From Clostridiales bacterium (GTDB lineage: Bacteria; Bacillota; Clostridia; Oscillospirales; Acutalibacteraceae): DNA of 64,000 nt. The notes beneath the pieces were generated by a model, which was not told the origin of the DNA, searched no databases, and saw only the letters and a program-made list of their open reading frames with translations. Location of the stretch: assembly GCA_019416455.1 (NCBI GenBank), contig DXXG01000025.1:1-64000 (forward strand), read 5' to 3'. The position numbers and the translations under genes were made by a program. Of this stretch, positions 60,470 through 64,000 are shown in pieces. Each line of letters opens with the position of its first letter. The stretch's first letter is position 1.

Positions 60470-60688
60470 ATGCTAAAAAAAGAAACGACAATCTTTGGAA
60501 TGCCTCTGCAGCCCATTCGCCGTGGGCACCCTGCCGTAATCCGGGAAGTGAACAGCTGCCGGGAGACAACCCCTGTCCTGTGGGTGGATTACCTTTCTTC
60601 TTCTGAAGTAACCTTTGAAACCCATAATACCGTGTACCATCTTCGGGTAGTAGCGGTTCTCCAAGGAAAGGGGGTACATCGGGCATGA
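60470..60688 (+). CDS. Small unknown protein
   Basis: This is a 72-residue protein starting at ATG 60470 after AGGAGAGGATAAAAT. The sequence (GMPLQPIRRGHPAVIREVNS, EVTFETHNTVYHLRVVAVLQ) is beta-rich. Its end overlaps the next gene by 4 nt. No family is recognised. Confidence 0.6.
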   Translation: MLKKETTIFGMPLQPIRRGHPAVIREVNSCRETTPVLWVDYLSSSEVTFETHNTVYHLRVVAVLQGKGVHRA

Positions 60689-60948
60689 TGAAAAATACAC
60701 CTCCTCATGTCAAGCTTACCTTGCCGGATGGCAGTCGTCTGACTGCGGTAGCTTATTCTCAGGATGACTATCCTGGTATCAACCTGTACCTTTCCAGAGC
60801 AGGGCATCCAGAGGAACTGATCTGCTTTGTGGAGTTCAACCGGGAAAAGGAATCTGGAGAGAACGTTTGTATTGGCGTGTATCAGCCGGATGTGGATGAT
60901 ACCGTCTATTACGAACCCTATTGCGGGAAAGGAGAGCAATCCACATGA
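60685..60948 (+). CDS. Small unknown protein
   Basis: This is an 87-residue protein starting at ATG 60685 in an overlap with the previous stop. LTLPDGSRLTAVAYSQDDYP and NVCIGVYQPDVDDTVYYEPY suggest a small beta domain. It overlaps the next gene by 4 nt (ATGA). It is part of the leader-D operon. Confidence 0.6.
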   Translation: MMKNTPPHVKLTLPDGSRLTAVAYSQDDYPGINLYLSRAGHPEELICFVEFNREKESGENVCIGVYQPDVDDTVYYEPYCGKGEQST

Positions 60949-61742
60949 ATGAATTGCATCCCGCGCAAAAACTGACCTGGTTGGAAGCTGCCAAACTGGT
61001 TCAAAACCTGGTTGAGGATGTACTCCACAAAGAAATATCTTGCAAGATGAGTTTGGAGGATGACAATTACTGGACTCTTTACTCGGATACCTATAAATTC
61101 TCCTTGCAAGAACTGGAACAACTATTACGGTCCGTGCCTGCGACGAAGACAACCTGGGAGGAAACCATCCCTCAAGAAGGAACCGACTCCAGTTCGGTAG
61201 GTATGGAGCTTTCCCGCCTGCTGCTAAAACAGGCTCTCCACGGTGATTGGATCCAGGAGCATTGCACAGAAGAAGCTATCTGGTTGTTGGATTTCCACTC
61301 CTGTGTTTCAGAAAGTCCAGTGACTCCAACCCTCCAGTTGCCCGGAGTCCGGGTGGCTTTGAAAGATTTGAAGTCCCGAATCGACCTTCTAACCTACTTG
61401 GAGAAACACGGGCCCACCCATACTTCACTCATGGAATTCTGCGAGGAGTATCAAGAAACATATCACAATGAACTATGTTGGCCCTATCCCATTTCTGACG
61501 GCGTTCACATGGGAACATTTCTGGTCCCCGTGAAGGAAGGTATCCTTTCTCTGCCTTATGACCGTGTGGAGTATGAAGACTATGAAGTCTTTATCCCAGA
61601 TGACGCCTGTCTATGCGATTCAAATGCCTTGCAGATTTTTCTGGAAGACTGGAACAGCTTCAGCACGGAATTGAGCCAAGCTCTGGAGAGTATGGCCTGG
61701 ACATTGCGGTTATTAAGAAAAACAAGACAGGAGGGATCATAA
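60945..61742 (+). CDS. Uncharacterised 265-residue protein
   Basis: This protein starts at ATG 60945 in an ATGA overlap. It is acidic and soluble: LTWLEAAKLVQNLVEDVLHK near the start, then EAIWLLDFHSCVSESPVTPT and FEDYEV-like C-terminal segments (VEYEDYEVFIPDDACLCDSN). LTYLEKHGPTHTSLMEFCEE lies mid-protein. No domain is recognised. It is coupled by a one-base overlap to the next gene. Confidence 0.6.
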   Translation: MNELHPAQKLTWLEAAKLVQNLVEDVLHKEISCKMSLEDDNYWTLYSDTYKFSLQELEQLLRSVPATKTTWEETIPQEGTDSSSVGMELSRLLLKQALHGDWIQEHCTEEAIWLLDFHSCVSESPVTPTLQLPGVRVALKDLKSRIDLLTYLEKHGPTHTSLMEFCEEYQETYHNELCWPYPISDGVHMGTFLVPVKEGILSLPYDRVEYEDYEVFIPDDACLCDSNALQIFLEDWNSFSTELSQALESMAWTLRLLRKTRQEGS

Positions 61743-62419
61743 TGGATCCAAAAAATCGGGTTGGAGGGAAAAGTGTGAGCAAAGAGCAAAATACCAGTCA
61801 AATCATTCGAAAAGACGCCAAAGGCTGTTTTGTGGAGAGCCTTAACGATGGTTTTCCTATTGGCAAAATCCACTTGACATTTGCCACCTACGACCTCAGT
61901 AGGCCAGCTGGTGAACGACAGACTAACCTGGTGCAGATCTACTTGGATTGCGCCGAGCTGCTGGAGCTATGCCGGCAGGCGGAGTCTGGAGAGCTTTATA
62001 TGCGCTTACAACAAAAGAAGCAGAAAGATGACCGAGCTCCGCTGTACCAGTGTATGGGAGGAACCTCTGCTGAGAAGCTCCAAAAACTAGGTAGGCCCCG
62101 TCCGGATGGGAAAAGTCTATCGCGGGTTTTTCAACTGCTTCCTGGCAGCAGGGCTGACTTTCTCCTGGTAGCTGACAGTGGACCAGGAGAAGCTGATGAG
62201 AAAGGCTTGATTGTACCCCGATTTGGAAAACATCCTGAAAACCATGTGGTCATCAGCATGGGAATGTCCCCGTTCTGCGAAATGATCTTGATGACGCGGG
62301 CCCACTATTTGGCTTGGTTAACGACCAATTATGGCAAAACCACAACAATCCCATCTCCTGAGTCTGAAGAAGCGCTTCCGTTTTCAGAATCACAAGAGTC
62401 TGAAAGGGCAATGTTCTAA
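61742..62419 (+). CDS. Uncharacterised 225-residue protein, last gene of the operon
   Basis: ATG 61742 overlaps the preceding stop. The sequence has a basic start, a beta-rich part (GKIHLTFATYDLSRPAGERQ, TNLVQIYLDCAELLELCRQA) and a segment ADFLLVADSGPGEADEKGLI. The tail is acidic and serine-rich. No family is recognised. It is followed by a terminator. Confidence 0.6.
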   Translation: MDPKNRVGGKSVSKEQNTSQIIRKDAKGCFVESLNDGFPIGKIHLTFATYDLSRPAGERQTNLVQIYLDCAELLELCRQAESGELYMRLQQKKQKDDRAPLYQCMGGTSAEKLQKLGRPRPDGKSLSRVFQLLPGSRADFLLVADSGPGEADEKGLIVPRFGKHPENHVVISMGMSPFCEMILMTRAHYLAWLTTNYGKTTTIPSPESEEALPFSESQESERAMF

Positions 62420-62430
62420 AAGATCTACAT

Positions 62431-62475
62431 TGAAAAGGACCGTTCTCACCAATGTGAGAGCGGCCCTTTTTTCAT
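62431..62475 (+). terminator. Terminator of the leader-D operon
   Basis: AAAGGACCGTTCTCAC and GTGAGAGCGGCCCTTT pair around CAAT with one mismatch (A-C) and a G-U/T pair, and are followed by TTTCATG. It lies 12 bp after the last gene. Confidence 0.7.
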
Positions 62476-62627
62476 GTTGATTTATTTATCGACTTTCTCA
62501 CTTCAGGTTTCTTTGTTTGTGAATCCAAATGTCATATTCCGGCTCTGATACCCCGTTTTTTGCGTTGCGTATGCCCCTATGCGCAATTGAAATCTGTGTT
62601 TATATATCAAACTCCATATGTTGGGTC

Positions 62628-62684
62628 TTGATTGTATCGAAAATATGTTCTATAATTGTACTTAATGAATCGAACTCTAGTTCG
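62628..62684 (+). promoter_or_regulatory. SOS-controlled promoter of the Y-family polymerase
   Basis: TTGATT (62628-62633) and TATAAT (62651-62656) are exactly 17 bp apart. CGAACTCTAGTTCG (62671-62684) is a perfect palindrome with the Firmicute LexA core GAAC-N4-GTTC, placed just downstream of the start point. LexA binding there would block early transcription until DNA damage. Confidence 0.8.
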
Positions 62685-62703
62685 ACTATTGGGAGGTGAT
62701 TCC

Positions 62704-64000
62704 GTGAAAAGAACATCCAAAAAGTATTGCTGTATCGATCTAAAATCATACTACGCCAGCGTAGAGTGCGTGGACCGTGGCTTGGACCCTCTCTCCACCA
62801 ACCTTGTGGTGGCGGATGAAAGCCGTTCAGACGGTACCATTTGCCTGGCAGTGTCGCCCAGTCTGAAGGCACTGGGGGTACCGGGGCGTCCAAGGCTTTT
62901 TGAGGTGAAGGAACGGCTGGCCCAGATCAAGGCCACCACCGGAAAGACGGTGGAATACATCACCGCCATGCCACGGATGGCCCGGTACCTAGAAGTCTCT
63001 TCCCAGATCTACGGAATCTACCTGAAATACCTGGCCGCCCAGGATATCCACGTTTACTCTATCGATGAAGCCTTCATGGATCTGACTCCCTATCGATCAT
63101 TTTATGGTTTGACTGCCCACGACTTGGTCACTACCATGATCCGGGACGTGCTACGGACGGCGGGGATCACTGCCACAGGGGGCATTGGCACCAATCTATA
63201 CCTGGCCAAGATCGCCATGGATATCACGGCAAAAAAGATGCCCGCCGACAAGGATGGGGTTCGTGTGGCGGAGCTAGATGAGATCTCCTTCCGAGAGAAG
63301 CTGTGGACTCATGAACCCCTCACGGATTTTTGGCAGATCGGTCCAGGGATTGCCGCCCGGCTGGCGCGAATGGGCATCCATACCATGGGTGACTTGGCCC
63401 GGCTGAGCCTGGAAAATGAGGAGGTGTTTTTCCGGGAGTTCGGGGTGGATGCGGAAATCCTCATCGACCACGCCTGGGGTATAGAGTCCTGTGGCATGGA
63501 ACAGATCAAGGCCTACAAGCCATCCACCAAATCTCTTGCAAATGGCCAGGTGTTGCCCAGGGCCTACTCCTGGGAGGAAGGGCGCCTGGCAGTGAAAGAG
63601 ATGACGGAGCAGGTGGTGCTGGGCCTGGTGGAACAGGGGTATGTAGCAGAGGGCGTGACGCTATATGTGGGGTATCAGATTCTAAGTAGGGAAAGCGCCT
63701 CTGCCTACCATGGTCCCGTAAAGGTGAACTATTATGGCAGGAAGGTGCCACCCTCGGTCCACGGTACAGGGAAGCTGGGAGCGCCCACGGCCTCCCTCAG
63801 CAGGATCACTCAGGCAGTGCTCCAACTCTACGATCGGCTGGTGGACAAGGAGCTGCAGGTCCGCCGCATGAGCATTGCTGCCATTCGCCTGTCCCGGAAG
63901 GAAGAGGTGGCCCCCCAGCTGACCTTCTACTCTGACCAGCAGGACGATGGCCGGGAGACCGCCCTGCTGGAAGCCACCATTGGCTTGCACCGGCGCTACG
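62704..64000 (+). CDS. Y-family (UmuC/DinB-like) translesion DNA polymerase, 3' truncated by window
   Basis: GTG 62704 with GGGAGGTG upstream opens a frame that runs off the window after 432 codons. Catalytic motifs are intact: CCIDLKSYYASVECVDRGLD at the N-terminus and YSIDEAFMDL with the S-I-D-E motif near residue 120. A thumb helix-hairpin-helix region (FWQIGPGIAARLARMGIHTM) and a little-finger domain follow. Plasmid and element-borne UmuC homologues raise mutagenesis or tolerance after damage. The SOS box upstream fits. Confidence 0.9.
   Translation, partial: MKRTSKKYCCIDLKSYYASVECVDRGLDPLSTNLVVADESRSDGTICLAVSPSLKALGVPGRPRLFEVKERLAQIKATTGKTVEYITAMPRMARYLEVSSQIYGIYLKYLAAQDIHVYSIDEAFMDLTPYRSFYGLTAHDLVTTMIRDVLRTAGITATGGIGTNLYLAKIAMDITAKKMPADKDGVRVAELDEISFREKLWTHEPLTDFWQIGPGIAARLARMGIHTMGDLARLSLENEEVFFREFGVDAEILIDHAWGIESCGMEQIKAYKPSTKSLANGQVLPRAYSWEEGRLAVKEMTEQVVLGLVEQGYVAEGVTLYVGYQILSRESASAYHGPVKVNYYGRKVPPSVHGTGKLGAPTASLSRITQAVLQLYDRLVDKELQVRRMSIAAIRLSRKEEVAPQLTFYSDQQDDGRETALLEATIGLHRRY

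Overview
The window looks like a chromosome segment of a gut Clostridia (Oscillospirales-type Firmicute). The reasons are the mix of GC-rich coding DNA with AT-rich imports, the A/GGAGG ribosome-binding sites, the sigma-A promoters with 17-bp spacers, the GAAC-N4-GTTC SOS box, and the gene families present (DUF4317, VanZ, ECF sigma with a DUF4367-like partner, Tn916-type small regulators). Almost everything in it is accessory DNA. The genus is an inference.

Region 1 (about 1-20.4 kb) is a composite island. An IS256-family end sits at the left edge. It is followed by defence genes and debris: an AbiTii-domain protein, a decayed Fic gene, a complete RloA/RloB (AbiL-like) pair and a fragment of a second rloB. 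Next comes a plasmid-like module (short iterons, RepA-like ATPase, GGGGTC repeats, ribbon-helix-helix protein, two tyrosine recombinases), then an XRE regulator beside a frameshifted SLOG gene. The island ends with a complete type I-E CRISPR-Cas operon (cas3-cas8e-cse2-cas7e-cas5e-cas6e-cas1-cas2) and a five-repeat array. cas2 is fused to a DnaQ-like exonuclease, and its first beta strand lies upstream of the first ATG. A 24-bp direct repeat at 259-282 and 20415-20438 brackets the island; the right copy is just upstream of a tRNA-Arg whose 5' half is duplicated.

Region 2 (20.4-21.5 kb) is a short stretch with an XRE regulator and a tRNA-Gly(CCC).

Region 3 (21.6 kb to beyond 64 kb) is a second, larger plasmid-like or conjugative-type element whose integrase lies next to tRNA-Gly. 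On the minus strand it carries excisionase, Tn916-like small regulators, an actin-type partition pair, primase, RecD2, a YqaJ nuclease gene split by a degenerate group II intron, a Uma2 protein, a MoxR-type ATPase with a VWA/HELGH protein, SSB and membrane proteins. On the plus strand it carries DUF4317, a flotillin pair, an operon of small unknown proteins and an SOS-controlled Y-family polymerase. Cargo includes Fic, VanZ, an ECF sigma/anti-sigma pair, a serine recombinase, a DUF6236-like protein and an AT-rich three-gene Panacea-type module.

The main regulatory observation is that several operons of region 3 share a promoter/leader design: a consensus promoter, a short GTTTC-containing initial transcript, and one or two strong intrinsic terminators before the first gene. 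This suggests element-wide transcription antitermination. All functions are assigned by reading motifs; no database search was run.
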